A stretch of DNA of 64,000 nucleotides. Source: Pseudomonas helleri (GTDB lineage Bacteria; Pseudomonadota; Gammaproteobacteria; Pseudomonadales; Pseudomonadaceae). A model generated the notes under the pieces. It worked only from the letters and a program-made list of their open reading frames with translations. It was not told the origin of the DNA and did not search any database. The stretch lies in assembly GCF_001043025.1 (NCBI RefSeq), contig NZ_JYLD01000005.1, positions 124,001 to 188,000 on the forward strand. Reading direction: 5' to 3'. Numbering within the stretch: the first letter of the stretch is position 1; each line of letters starts with the position of its first letter. A program made the translations under genes and the position numbers. Shown here one piece after another: positions 44,131 to 53,321 of this stretch.

Positions 44131-45186
44131 ATGCACTACCGTCAACTGGGTAACAGCGGCATTAACGTCAGCGTTCTGGGCCTGGGCACCATGACCTGGG
44201 GCCACCAAAACACCGAAAGCGATGCTCATCAGCAAATCGAACTGGCGCTGGCTGAAGGCGTCAACCTGATCGACACCGCCGAGATGTATCCCACGCCCAC
44301 CCGCGGCGACACCTGGCGTACCACCGAACGCTATATCGGCAACTGGCTGGGCGCCAACAGCGCGCGCCGTGCTGACATCGTGCTGGCGAGCAAAATTGCC
44401 GGCCCGGCCCGCGAGCCGGGTGGCCAATTGCATATTCGCGATGGCCTGACCCGGCATGACCGGCGCAACATCGTCGAAGCCCTGGACGGTAGCCTCAAGC
44501 GCCTGCAAACCGATTACCTCGATCTCTATCAACTGCACTGGCCTGATCGCCCGACCAACTTTTTCGGCCTGCGTGAATACCCGTACGCCGAAGACACGCA
44601 AAGTGTGGCCATCGAAGAAACCCTCTCGGTGCTGGCCGATCAGGTCAAGGCGGGCAAGATCCGTCATATCGGTGTGTCCAACGAAACGGCGTGGGGCGTG
44701 GCTGAATTTCTCAAGCAGAGCGAGCGCCTGGGCTTGCCGAACATTGTCAGCATCCAGAACCCCTACAGTTTGCTGAACCGCCTGTACGAGGGCGGCCTGG
44801 CGGAGTTCACCCATCGCGAAGGCGTTGGCCTGTTGGCGTATTCGCCGCTGGCGTTTGGCACCTTGACCGGCAAGTACCTCGGTGGCGCCCGCCCTGAAGG
44901 TTCGCGTCTGACCTCGGTGTACCGCACGTTCAATCGCTACGACAGCCTGCTGGCCCAAGAAGCCATCGCAGGCTATGTGGACATCGCTCGGGAGCATGAC
45001 CTGACCCCGGCGCAATTGGCCCTGGCTTATGTCATCAACAAACCGTTTGTGGCCAGCGCGCTGACCGGGCAAACCAGCCTCGTGCAATTGCGCGACAACC
45101 TCAGCGCGATCAACGTGAGCCTCAGCCCGGAGATTCTCGCGCGCATCGAGGCCGTCCATCAGCGTGTCCCCAACCCTGCGCCATAG
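44131..45186 (+). CDS. tas: Tas-like NADP-dependent aldo/keto reductase
   Basis: 351 residues starting at ATG 44131 with AAAAGGA upstream; the frame is open from a GTG at 44062 that lies inside the sigma54 promoter and cannot be used. Aldo/keto reductase TIM barrel with LGTMTWGH near residue 21, the catalytic DTAEMYP (Asp and Tyr) near 52, LYQLHWPDRP near 134 and IRHIGVSNETAWG. Close to E. coli Tas in length and sequence. Cotranscription with the downstream DszA-type monooxygenase (11-bp gap) and a sulfur-type promoter suggest a role in organosulfur metabolism. Confidence 0.85.
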   Translation: MHYRQLGNSGINVSVLGLGTMTWGHQNTESDAHQQIELALAEGVNLIDTAEMYPTPTRGDTWRTTERYIGNWLGANSARRADIVLASKIAGPAREPGGQLHIRDGLTRHDRRNIVEALDGSLKRLQTDYLDLYQLHWPDRPTNFFGLREYPYAEDTQSVAIEETLSVLADQVKAGKIRHIGVSNETAWGVAEFLKQSERLGLPNIVSIQNPYSLLNRLYEGGLAEFTHREGVGLLAYSPLAFGTLTGKYLGGARPEGSRLTSVYRTFNRYDSLLAQEAIAGYVDIAREHDLTPAQLALAYVINKPFVASALTGQTSLVQLRDNLSAINVSLSPEILARIEAVHQRVPNPAP

Positions 45187-45197
45187 GAGTACGGGCG

Positions 45198-46592
45198 ATG
45201 CCCAAGCAACTGCACGTCAACCTGTTTGAAATGAACTGCGTGAGCCATATCGTTCACGGCCTGTGGGTGCATCCCGAGAACAACCGTCACCGCTTCAATG
45301 ACCTGGATTACTGGACCGAGCTGGCGCAACTGCTGGAATACGGCACCTTTGACGGGGTGTTTCTGGCCGACGTGATCGGCACCTATGACCGTTTTCGCAA
45401 TGGCCCGGAAACCGCCCTGCGCGAGGCCATGCAAATTCCCAGCAATGACCCGTTGATGGTGATTCCGGCCATGGCCGCCGTGACCAAAAACCTCGGCTTT
45501 GGCGCGACGTTTTCAACCACGTACGAGCCGCCGTTTGCTTTTGCCCGGCGCATGAGCACCCTTGATCACCTGACCAAGGGCCGGGTGGGCTGGAACATCG
45601 TGACCTCGTACCTGCCCAATGCGGCGCGCAACTTCGGGCATGACACCGAAGTCGTGCATGACCATCGCTATGAAATCGCCGATGAATACCTGGATGTGCT
45701 CTACAAACTGTGGGAGGGCTCGTGGGACGATGACGCGGTGATTATCGACCGTGAACAACGGGTTTACACCGACCCGCAAAAGGTCCGTTACATCAACCAC
45801 GTGGGTGAGCATTTCAGCGTGGCCGGGCCGCACCTGTGCCAACCGTCGCGCCAGCGCACGCCGGTGTTGTTCCAGGCAACCGGCTCGCCAGCCGGTATCG
45901 AATTTGCCGGGCGGCATGCCGAAGTGGTGTTTACCGGCGGCCTCGACACCCCGGCCGTGCGCGCGAATATTCAGGCCATGCGCAACAAGGCCATCGCCCA
46001 TGAGCGTGACCCGGCGGGGCTGAAATTTATTGTCATGGCCGGGGTGATCGTGGGCCGGACTGACGAAGAAGTCAGCCGCAAGCTCGACAGCTATCGCAAG
46101 CTGATGAGTGTCGAAGCGTCACTGGCCCATCACCAGTCAGCCATTGACCTGACTGCTTACCCCAGCGATGCGCTGATCAGTGATTTGATCGAGCTTAAAG
46201 TCGATGGCTGGGAGAGCCTGCAGCGCTACAAACCTGAGTGGACCATCGGCACCGTGTTGTCGCAGTTCTCCGGGTTTAACCGCGAGCGTTTCTTTGTGGC
46301 GGGTACGCCGACCGTGGTGGCGGATGAAATCGAGAAGTGGCTGGATGTCGACGGCATCGACGGGATCAATTTGCGCCAGTACCTGTCGTTTGAAACGGCC
46401 CGGGATTTTATTGAGCTGGTGATCCCTGAACTGCGCCGTCGTGGTCGTTTCCGTGAGCGTTACAACGAAGGCGAAACCCTGCGCGAACGCCTGTTTGGTG
46501 CGGGGCAGGCGCGTTTGCCCGCTGACCATTTCGGCGCCCGCTATCGCGACCCGGCGGTGTTGCAACAACCGGCCACGCCATTACGTTTCTGA
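45198..46592 (+). CDS. FMNH2-dependent monooxygenase, NtaA/SnaA/DszA family
   Basis: 464 residues of the bacterial luciferase-like TIM barrel: HGLWVHPENNRHRFNDLDYW near residue 20, GFGATFSTTYEPPFAFARR, LTKGRVGWNIVTSYLPNAARNFG (about 125-147) and LFQATGSPAG, all diagnostic of the NtaA/DszA group. These two-component oxygenases cleave C-S or C-N bonds using FMNH2 from a separate reductase; no flavin reductase gene is visible in the window. It is the second gene of the Tas unit. Confidence 0.88.
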   Translation: MPKQLHVNLFEMNCVSHIVHGLWVHPENNRHRFNDLDYWTELAQLLEYGTFDGVFLADVIGTYDRFRNGPETALREAMQIPSNDPLMVIPAMAAVTKNLGFGATFSTTYEPPFAFARRMSTLDHLTKGRVGWNIVTSYLPNAARNFGHDTEVVHDHRYEIADEYLDVLYKLWEGSWDDDAVIIDREQRVYTDPQKVRYINHVGEHFSVAGPHLCQPSRQRTPVLFQATGSPAGIEFAGRHAEVVFTGGLDTPAVRANIQAMRNKAIAHERDPAGLKFIVMAGVIVGRTDEEVSRKLDSYRKLMSVEASLAHHQSAIDLTAYPSDALISDLIELKVDGWESLQRYKPEWTIGTVLSQFSGFNRERFFVAGTPTVVADEIEKWLDVDGIDGINLRQYLSFETARDFIELVIPELRRRGRFRERYNEGETLRERLFGAGQARLPADHFGARYRDPAVLQQPATPLRF

Positions 46593-46601
46593 ACACATCA
46601 T

Positions 46602-46671
46602 CTGTAGGAGCGAGCTCGTCTCGCGATCTTTTGATCTTTAAAAAGATCGCGAGACGAGCTCGCTCCTACAG
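46602..46671. repeat. REP-like palindrome, type A variant
   Basis: Perfect 31-bp arms (46602-46632 and 46641-46671) with CGAGCTCGTCTCGCG in place of CGAGCTTGCCTCGCG; both arms carry the change, so pairing is kept. It lies 10 bp after the monooxygenase stop. Confidence 0.9.
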
Positions 46672-46687
46672 TGGGTTTTAAGCCAAC

Positions 46688-46733
46688 TGTTGGATCACCA
46701 ACAGTCGCTGTACAGACTGTTGCTTTTGACTCC
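46688..46733. promoter_or_regulatory. Paired upstream activating dyads of the ABC transporter promoter
   Basis: Dyad A TGTTGG-ATCA-CCAACA (46688-46703) is perfect; the second site starts exactly 30 bp later (46718) and keeps the left half-site TGTTGC. The stretch TACAGACTGTTGC (46711-46723) is identical to that at 40819-40831. The second site is centred about 51 bp upstream of the -24 element. Confidence 0.65.
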
Positions 46734-46774
46734 CTCGTGACGCCGATTTGCGCCTGTTTGCTGGGCGAAAAACC

Positions 46775-46790
46775 CGGCATGGCTTGTGCA
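46775..46790 (+). promoter_or_regulatory. Sigma54 (-24/-12) promoter of the peptide-type ABC transporter unit
   Basis: CGGCATGGCTTGTGCA: GG (46776-46777) and GC (46788-46789) are correctly spaced. The predicted start point falls about 25 bp before the ATG at 46826. Confidence 0.7.
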
Positions 46791-46825
46791 ATAGCCTAAG
46801 TCCCGGACTTAAGGCAGCAGGCCCC

Positions 46826-48478
46826 ATGCGCAATATTTCCCCCTTTATTCGAAACTTTCCGTTGCTCGGCATCGCAACCCTGTGCTCGGTACTGGTCGGC
46901 TGCGGGCAGGAAACCTCAACCGTTGCGCGCAGTGACAAACCGGTCAGCGGCGGGACGTTGATTTATGCCACCGACCGCGAACCCACGTGCCTCGACCCGC
47001 ATGTGGCGGGTGACATGCCGCAGGTGTTTATCGGCCAGCAGTACCTCGACTCGCTGGTGTCGATGGATGACCAAGGCCAGATCGGGCCGTGGCTGGCGAA
47101 AAGTTGGGAGGTCTCGGCCGATGGCCTGACGTACACCTTCCATCTACGCGATGACGTGCACTTCACCGATGGCACGCCGTTCAACGCGGCGGCGGTCAAG
47201 GCCAACCTCGATCACATGGCTAACCCGAAAACCCAATCGAGTACGGCGGGCGGTTATATCCGCCAATACCGCAGCACCGATGTGCTCGATGACCATACGG
47301 CGGTGGTGCACCTGGCCACCCCGTACGCGGCGTTTCTGGAAGTCCTGGCTCAGGGGTTTCTGGGCATAGAGTCGCCCACCGCGCTGCTTCGTTCACGCGA
47401 TGAAAACTGCGAAAGCCCGGTGGGCAGCGGCCCGTTCAAGATCGTCCGCTGGGACCGGCAAAGCCAGGTCGAACTGGTGCGCAACCCTGATTACAACTGG
47501 GCGCCACCCACCGCCAGGCATCAAGGCCCGGCGTGGCTGGAGCGCATCGTCTGGAAGTTCATTCAGGAGCCGTCCGTGCGCTTTGCCTCGCTGCAAGCCG
47601 GGGAGGTTGATGTGATCGAGACGCTGCCGCCCGAATCCCATGAGGCCGCCCGACGCAACCCGGACCTTACGGTATTGGTGGCCTTGCGGCCGGGCAACCC
47701 CACAAACGGCACGCTGAATATCACCCGTGCGCCGTTTAATGACCTCAAGGTGCGCGAAGCTTTTGTGCGCAGTTCGGATGTCGAGGGCGCGCTCAAAAGT
47801 GTGTATTTCAGCGAATTCCCCCGTGCCGGTGGCCCGCTGAGTTCGGCGACCCGCTTTTATAGCCCGGACTTCGAACACGCCCAGGACTACGACCCGGCGC
47901 GCGCGGCGCAATTGCTTGATGAAGCCGGCTGGACCGGGCGTGACAGCGAAGGCTATCGCACCCGTGACGGCAAACGCTTGCAGGTGCATGTGGTGATGGG
48001 CAACCGCACGCCGCCCTCGGAATACACCCTGTGGGAGCAAGTACAAGCGACCACACGGGCGGTCGGGTTTCAACTGATCATCGACCAGATGAGTGATGTG
48101 CAGGCCACTCAGCGCCAAGCGGACTGGGACTACGACATTCGTATCGGTTACTGGAACACCAACACCCCGGACGTGCTGCGGATCATTTTTGGCTCGGAGT
48201 TTATTCGCCCGGCGGGTGTCGGCGGTTATCACCAGAACACCGCCGGTTTCAGCGATACGGCGTTTGACGGGCTGATCCAGCAAGCCTTGACCACGCAAGA
48301 CCCTGAGCAGCGCAAGGCGCTGTATTACAAGGCGCAGCAGATTGCCTCCAGCCAATACCTGCAACTGACCACGTACCCGCAAAGCTCACGCCTGGGCATC
48401 TACAAGACCACCCAGGGCGTGCGCCTGGAGCCGTCTTTGGCGGTGACGTATTTGTATGACGCCTGGGTCAATAAATGA
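46826..48478 (+). CDS. ABC transporter substrate-binding lipoprotein (SBP_bac_5/DppA family)
   Basis: 550 residues from ATG 46826; the in-frame start at 46748 would lie upstream of the sigma54 start point. The signal peptide ends in a lipobox (SVLVGC, Cys near residue 25). The family-5 binding fold is seen in GGTLIYATDREPTCLDPH, LTYTFHLRDDVHFTDGTPFNA and GSGPFKIVRWDRQSQVELV. Such proteins bind peptides, nickel or glutathione-like ligands. Promoter and neighbours (DszC-like enzyme, SfnR regulon) point to an organosulfur ligand. Confidence 0.88.
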   Translation: MRNISPFIRNFPLLGIATLCSVLVGCGQETSTVARSDKPVSGGTLIYATDREPTCLDPHVAGDMPQVFIGQQYLDSLVSMDDQGQIGPWLAKSWEVSADGLTYTFHLRDDVHFTDGTPFNAAAVKANLDHMANPKTQSSTAGGYIRQYRSTDVLDDHTAVVHLATPYAAFLEVLAQGFLGIESPTALLRSRDENCESPVGSGPFKIVRWDRQSQVELVRNPDYNWAPPTARHQGPAWLERIVWKFIQEPSVRFASLQAGEVDVIETLPPESHEAARRNPDLTVLVALRPGNPTNGTLNITRAPFNDLKVREAFVRSSDVEGALKSVYFSEFPRAGGPLSSATRFYSPDFEHAQDYDPARAAQLLDEAGWTGRDSEGYRTRDGKRLQVHVVMGNRTPPSEYTLWEQVQATTRAVGFQLIIDQMSDVQATQRQADWDYDIRIGYWNTNTPDVLRIIFGSEFIRPAGVGGYHQNTAGFSDTAFDGLIQQALTTQDPEQRKALYYKAQQIASSQYLQLTTYPQSSRLGIYKTTQGVRLEPSLAVTYLYDAWVNK

Positions 48479-48491
48479 AAAGGGTGAACCA

Positions 48492-49472
48492 ATGAGCCGA
48501 ATCGAGACTGTAAATCCGCAGCGCGAGCGCTGGCTGCAGGTGGGGCGACGCGCCGTCTGGCGTGTGGCGGGCGGGCTGCTGGTGCTGTGGGCGGTGGCGA
48601 CCCTGACCTTCTTTGCCCTGCGGCTGATGCCGGGCGACCCGGTGCTGGCCATCCTCGGCGGCCCGAGTGGTAATCCGTCGCCCGAAACCATTGCCGAAGC
48701 CACCCGCGAGTACGGCCTGGACAAGCCGCTGGCGGTGCAATACGCGCTGTACCTGGGGCGTCTGGTTCAGGGCGATCTGGGGGTGTCCTACTCGCAGCAT
48801 TTGCCGGTAACCCGCGTGCTGGCTGAGCAATCGTGGGCGACCCTGCAACTGACGTTTACCTCATTGGTCCTGGCCTGGCTGTTGGTGCTGTTGCTTACCG
48901 TGTTGACCGCCGGGCGCCAGCGTTGGGTGGCCAAGGTGGCTTCATTTGCCGAAACCGTTTCGGCCGCCGTCCCGCATTTTTGGCTGGGGCTGGTGCTGCT
49001 GGCGGTGTTTGCCTTCGGCTTGCGCTGGTTCCCGCCTGCCGGTAGCGATGGCTGGCGAACCCTGGTGTTGCCGTCTGTGGCGCTGGCGGTGCCGCTGGCC
49101 GGGTTTATTGCGCAGGTCACCCGAGAGTCGCTGGAGCTAACCTTGGAGCAACCCTTTGTGCTGACGGCGCGGACCCGTGGTTTGAGCGAAACCGCCGTGC
49201 GCTTCAAACATGCGCTGCGCCATGCGGTGTTGCCCGGCATTTCGTTGTCGGGCTGGGCCATCGGCGCCTTGATCAGCGGCGCGGTGGTGGTTGAAGTGAT
49301 CTTTTCGCGCAAGGGCCTGGGGCGTCAGTTGTATCAGGCGGTGCAGGCGCAGGACTTGCCGCTGACCATCGGTATCAGCCTGACCGTTGCGGCGGTGTAT
49401 GTACTGGCCAACATTTTGGTCGACCTGTTGCACCTGTGGGTCGACCCTCGTCAACAGGGGAAAACAGCATGA
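48492..49472 (+). CDS. ABC transporter permease, DppB type
   Basis: 326 residues with six predicted transmembrane helices. RLMPGDPVLAILGG near residue 47, YGLDKPLAVQYALYLGRLVQGDLGVSY and the cytoplasmic ATPase-contact segment LTARTRGLSETAVRFKHALRHAVLP are typical of DppB/OppB. Starts at ATG 48492, 13 bp after the binding-protein stop, and overlaps the next permease by four bases. Confidence 0.9.
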   Translation: MSRIETVNPQRERWLQVGRRAVWRVAGGLLVLWAVATLTFFALRLMPGDPVLAILGGPSGNPSPETIAEATREYGLDKPLAVQYALYLGRLVQGDLGVSYSQHLPVTRVLAEQSWATLQLTFTSLVLAWLLVLLLTVLTAGRQRWVAKVASFAETVSAAVPHFWLGLVLLAVFAFGLRWFPPAGSDGWRTLVLPSVALAVPLAGFIAQVTRESLELTLEQPFVLTARTRGLSETAVRFKHALRHAVLPGISLSGWAIGALISGAVVVEVIFSRKGLGRQLYQAVQAQDLPLTIGISLTVAAVYVLANILVDLLHLWVDPRQQGKTA

Positions 49473-50332
49473 GCACACTGACTCTCGAAACGCAGTTGCC
49501 GGGTGTGCGGGTGCAGCGTTCGTCGCGCAAGGTGCCGCTGGGGCCTTTGCTGGCGCTGCTGTTTCTGGCGTTTTTGATCGTTGCCGCGCTGTTGCCGCAA
49601 CTTTTTACCCACGCTGATCCGCTGGCGATTGTGCCGCACGATGCGTTTCATCCGCCGGGTTGGGCGCATTGGTTCGGCACTGATCAGTCCGGTCGGGATA
49701 TTTTTTCGCGGGTGATTTACGGCACCCGCCAGTCGCTGCTGATTGGTCTGGCGGCCACCGTGCTGGCCATGAGCATTGCGATTGCCCTGGGGTTGCTCGG
49801 CGGGCTTGGCGGTGCGCGACTTGACCGTGGAGTTGGCTGGCTGCTGGAAATACTGTTCGCGTTCCCGAGCCTGGTGTTGGCGCTGCTGTTTGTGGCGGTG
49901 TTTGGCAGCGGCATCGGGCCGTTGATTGTTGCCACCGGGCTGGGCGCAGCGCCGGGCTACGCACGGATGGTGCGCGGTCAGGTACTGGCGGTGCGCAATG
50001 CCGGTTACATCGAAGCGGCGGTTGCTTTGGGTCACCCCACGCGGCGGATCATCCTGCGCCAGCTATTACCCAATGCCATGCGCCCGCTGATCGTGACCCT
50101 GACCATGGGGATTGGTCAGGCGATTGTCTGGGCGTCGGCCCTGAGCTTTCTGGGGCTGGGCGCCAAGCCGCCTGCGCCGGAGTGGGGGACCATGCTGTCC
50201 ATGGGCCGCGACTTTGTCGCCAACGCCTGGTGGCTGACCTTCTTCCCGGGGGTGTTCATCGTCCTTACCACGCTGTCGACCACGGTCGCGGGCCGTTATC
50301 TGCAACAACGTCTGGAGGGGCGTCTGTCATGA
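49469..50332 (+). CDS. ABC transporter permease, DppC type
   Basis: 287 residues. HWFGTDQSGRDIFSRVIYGTRQSLLIGL is the DppC/OppC N-terminal hallmark, and YIEAAVALGHPTRRIILRQLLPN is the coupling loop. ATGA overlaps join it to the upstream permease and the downstream ATPase, so the three are translationally coupled. Confidence 0.9.
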   Translation: MSTLTLETQLPGVRVQRSSRKVPLGPLLALLFLAFLIVAALLPQLFTHADPLAIVPHDAFHPPGWAHWFGTDQSGRDIFSRVIYGTRQSLLIGLAATVLAMSIAIALGLLGGLGGARLDRGVGWLLEILFAFPSLVLALLFVAVFGSGIGPLIVATGLGAAPGYARMVRGQVLAVRNAGYIEAAVALGHPTRRIILRQLLPNAMRPLIVTLTMGIGQAIVWASALSFLGLGAKPPAPEWGTMLSMGRDFVANAWWLTFFPGVFIVLTTLSTTVAGRYLQQRLEGRLS

Positions 50333-52041
50333 GCGATAAACACTTGATCGTTGAGGGCCTGTCCATTGAGTTTGGCGGCCAGACTGTGGTGCGCGATGTG
50401 TCGTTTACCCTGGCGCCGGGCAAGACCCTGGCGCTGGTGGGTGAGTCCGGCTCTGGTAAAAGTGTGACCGCGCGCAGCTTGATTGGTCTGGCCGGTGCCG
50501 GGGCGAGAGTGACGGCGCGCACCCTGAGTTATGGCGGGCAGGATTTGCTCGGGTTGTCCGAGCGTGGCTGGCGCGGATTGCGCGGCAAAGGCATTGGCTT
50601 TGTGTTGCAAGATGCGCTGGTCTCGCTCGACCCGCTGCGCCCGGTGGGCAAAGAGATTCTGGAAGTGCTCACGACCCACCAATGGGGCGACCGGCGCAGC
50701 CGCGCTGAGCGGGTTATCGAGCTGCTGGACAAAGTCGGCGTGCCCGAGCCCGAATTGCGTGCCCGCCAGCGGCCCGACCAATTGTCCGGCGGCCTGCGCC
50801 AGCGTGCGCTGATCGCCAGTGCATTGGCGCTGAGCCCAGGGCTGGTCATCGCCGACGAACCGACCACCGCGCTGGACGCCACGGTGCAGGCGCAGATTCT
50901 GCAAGTGCTGCAAGAAATCAAGGCTCGCGGTGATTCGTTGCTGATCATCAGCCATGACTTGGCGGTTGTGGCGCAATTGGCCGATGAGGTGCTGGTGCTG
51001 CGCCACGGCGTGGTGGTCGAACAGGGCCCGATGCAGCAGGTTTTGCGCACCCCGAGTCACCCTTACACCCAGGCGTTGCTGGACGCGGTGCCAGCCGAAC
51101 ATGCGCGGGGCACACGGCTGTCGTCGCACAACAGCGGGCAGCTTGTGCAACCTCGGCCGGGCGCTGACTCCCCGGTGCTGCTCAAGGCCAGCGGTTTGGG
51201 TAAACGCTACATTGGCCCCGATCAGCAATCTCGCCAAGTGGTCGACGACGTCAGCTTTGAGCTGCGAGCCGGGCGCACGCTGGGCATCGTCGGTGAGTCC
51301 GGTTCGGGCAAAACCACCGTGGCGCGCATTGTGTTGGGGTTGCTGGAGCCGGATGCGGGCCAGGTGCAGTTTCTGGGGCACGCCTGGGCGGGGGCGGGTG
51401 CGAATCGGGTGGCGGAAAAAGACCGGCGTGTGCATCGACGTGACATCAGTGTGATTTATCAAGACCCGCTGAGTTCGTTCGACCCGCGCTGGAGCATTGG
51501 CCAGATCCTCGCCGACGCGCTGGATGTTGCCGGTGTGGCAGCTTCGCAGCAGCCCGCGCGGATCCGCGAGTTGCTCGAGCAAGTGCGCTTGCCAGCCGAG
51601 CTGGCGAGCCGCCGTCCCTTGCAACTGTCGGGCGGCCAGCGGCAACGGGTGGCCATCGCCCGGGCCATTGCCAGCAACCCTAAAGTGATCATTTGTGACG
51701 AGCCGGTCTCGGCCCTCGATGTCTCGGTGCAGGCGCAAGTACTGGACCTGCTGGCCGACCTGCAAGCCTCGTTGGGGCTGGCCTACCTGTTTATTTCCCA
51801 TGACCTGGGCGTGATCCGCCATGTCAGTGACGAAGTGCTGGTGATGCGTCGCGGCCAAGTGGTTGAAAGCGCCCCGGTCGAAGACCTTTTTGAACATCCA
51901 AAACACGCTTACACCCAACGCCTCTTGGGCGCAGTACCGCGCTTGCCGGGCGCCGACAGTGAGCTGGTGGTGCCACCGCTGGAAGCAGAAAGCACGGCGT
52001 TGCGATTTGACGAATCGCAACTGTGGAAGATCGCTATTTAA
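50329..52041 (+). CDS. Fused two-domain ABC ATPase (DppD-DppF type)
   Basis: 570 residues holding two complete nucleotide-binding domains. The first has Walker A GESGSGKS at about 38-45, signature LSGGLRQRALIASALA and Walker B LVIADEPT. The second has Walker A GESGSGKTT near 322, signature LSGGQRQRVAIARAIA and Walker B VIICDEPVSALD. Each half ends with an oligopeptide-transporter C-terminal segment (HPYTQALLDAVPA; HAYTQRLLGAVPR). The fusion supplies both ATPases for the 46826-50332 transporter. Starts at the ATGA overlap; the longer frame upstream is inside the permease gene. Confidence 0.92.
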   Translation: MSDKHLIVEGLSIEFGGQTVVRDVSFTLAPGKTLALVGESGSGKSVTARSLIGLAGAGARVTARTLSYGGQDLLGLSERGWRGLRGKGIGFVLQDALVSLDPLRPVGKEILEVLTTHQWGDRRSRAERVIELLDKVGVPEPELRARQRPDQLSGGLRQRALIASALALSPGLVIADEPTTALDATVQAQILQVLQEIKARGDSLLIISHDLAVVAQLADEVLVLRHGVVVEQGPMQQVLRTPSHPYTQALLDAVPAEHARGTRLSSHNSGQLVQPRPGADSPVLLKASGLGKRYIGPDQQSRQVVDDVSFELRAGRTLGIVGESGSGKTTVARIVLGLLEPDAGQVQFLGHAWAGAGANRVAEKDRRVHRRDISVIYQDPLSSFDPRWSIGQILADALDVAGVAASQQPARIRELLEQVRLPAELASRRPLQLSGGQRQRVAIARAIASNPKVIICDEPVSALDVSVQAQVLDLLADLQASLGLAYLFISHDLGVIRHVSDEVLVMRRGQVVESAPVEDLFEHPKHAYTQRLLGAVPRLPGADSELVVPPLEAESTALRFDESQLWKIAI

Positions 52042-52065
52042 GCTTGAACACCTTAAGGAATTGTC

Positions 52066-53274
52066 ATGACTACGTTGTCTCTTGTTACTGAGCAGGCCAT
52101 TGCCACGATCGACACACTGAATCTCCGGGCCGATGAAATATTGCCCGCCATTGCTGCGGGGGCCGCACAACGCGAGCGTGATCGCCTGCTGCCGTTTGAT
52201 GCGGTGGCGCAGATTGCCAAGGCCGGTTTCTTCACCACGCGCATCCCGGTGCGTTATGGCGGCAGCGGCGGCTCGGTCAAGGATGTGATCCGTTTATTGA
52301 TCCGCATTGCCGCCGCCGACTCTAACGTTGCCCAGGCGCTTCGCCCGGGGTTCGGCTTTGTCGAAGGCTTGCTGGCGTCATCCAGCGAACAGGCCGAAAC
52401 CGAGCGCGAGCGCTGGTTTGCCCGCTACCTTGACGGCATCGTGGTAGGCAATGCCGGCTGGGAAGTGGGCGGCGCCAACGGCTCGATCAGCGCGCGGATC
52501 GTGCGCGACGGCGACCACTACCGGGCCACCGGCAGCAAGTATTACAGCACCGGCTCGCTGTACGCCGACTGGGTCAGCGCAGTGGCGTTGGATGAAGAGG
52601 ATCAACCGGTTTCGTTTATCCTGCCGCGCAACCGCAAGGGGCTGGAGTTGCTCGACGATTTTGACGCAATGGGCCAGCGCCTGACCGCCAGTGGCACCAC
52701 GCGCCTGAACAACGTGCAAGTGCTGGCTGACGAAATCCGTACACGGACGGTGGAAGAGGGCAAGCGCACAATTGTCACGCCGTTTTTGCAATTGTTCCTG
52801 GCGGCGGTTCAGGCGGGCATTGCACGCAACGCCTTGAACGACGCCGTTGCGTTTGCCAAAGAGCATGCCCGGCCCATCAAACACAGCAGCGCCAGCCGCT
52901 CGGTGGACGACCCTTATGTTGAATTGAGCGTCGGTGACATCTCGGCCCGTGCCTTCACCGCCGAAGCGGTGGTGTTGCACGCGGCAGAGTCCATCGACCG
53001 GGCATGGGCGGGCGACCTCGATCCGCACCTGGTCGACCAGGCCGCTGTCGATGTGGCGCAAGCGCAATACATTGCTGCCGAGTCGGCGCTCAAGGCTGCC
53101 GAGTTGGTGTTCGACGTGGGCGGCGCCTCGACCACGGGGCGCGGGCATAACCTGGACCGACACTGGCGCAACGCACGCACCGTGGCCAACCACAACCCAC
53201 GGCACTGGAAAGCTTCTGCCGTTGGCTCCTGGCAACTGAAAGGCACGCCGCCACCGACCTCCGGATTGTTTTAA
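52066..53274 (+). CDS. DszC/SfnB-like flavoprotein monooxygenase (acyl-CoA dehydrogenase fold)
   Basis: 402 residues, same fold and C-terminal signatures as sfnB: GHNLDRHWRNARTVANHNPRHWK and VGSWQLKGTPPPTSG. The middle domain has VGGANGSISARIVRDGDHYR and KYYSTGSLYADWVSAV. It follows the ATPase by 24 bp and is the last gene of the 46826 sigma54 unit, so it probably oxidises the compound imported by that transporter, using reduced flavin. Confidence 0.85.
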   Translation: MTTLSLVTEQAIATIDTLNLRADEILPAIAAGAAQRERDRLLPFDAVAQIAKAGFFTTRIPVRYGGSGGSVKDVIRLLIRIAAADSNVAQALRPGFGFVEGLLASSSEQAETERERWFARYLDGIVVGNAGWEVGGANGSISARIVRDGDHYRATGSKYYSTGSLYADWVSAVALDEEDQPVSFILPRNRKGLELLDDFDAMGQRLTASGTTRLNNVQVLADEIRTRTVEEGKRTIVTPFLQLFLAAVQAGIARNALNDAVAFAKEHARPIKHSSASRSVDDPYVELSVGDISARAFTAEAVVLHAAESIDRAWAGDLDPHLVDQAAVDVAQAQYIAAESALKAAELVFDVGGASTTGRGHNLDRHWRNARTVANHNPRHWKASAVGSWQLKGTPPPTSGLF

Positions 53275-53289
53275 TACTGGCTGTAGCCG

Positions 53290-53321
53290 TTGCCTCGCGG
53301 GTCGAAAAGATCGCGAGGCAA
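53290..53321. repeat. Degenerate type A palindrome
   Basis: TTGCCTCGCG (53290-53299) and CGCGAGGCAA (53312-53321) are the core of the type A element with altered flanks. It marks the left boundary of the T6SS cassette. The remaining 53322-53489 holds no gene; a CCCTGA/TCAGGG hairpin lies at about 53443-53467. Confidence 0.7.

Noticed and set aside
46602..46671. Palindrome considered as an attachment site or IS end
   Set aside because: Same family as other dispersed type A palindromes; no transposase, target duplication or tRNA nearby.
50296..52170. 624-codon minus-strand ORF
   Set aside because: Antisense shadow of the fused ABC ATPase; long only because of high-GC codon structure.
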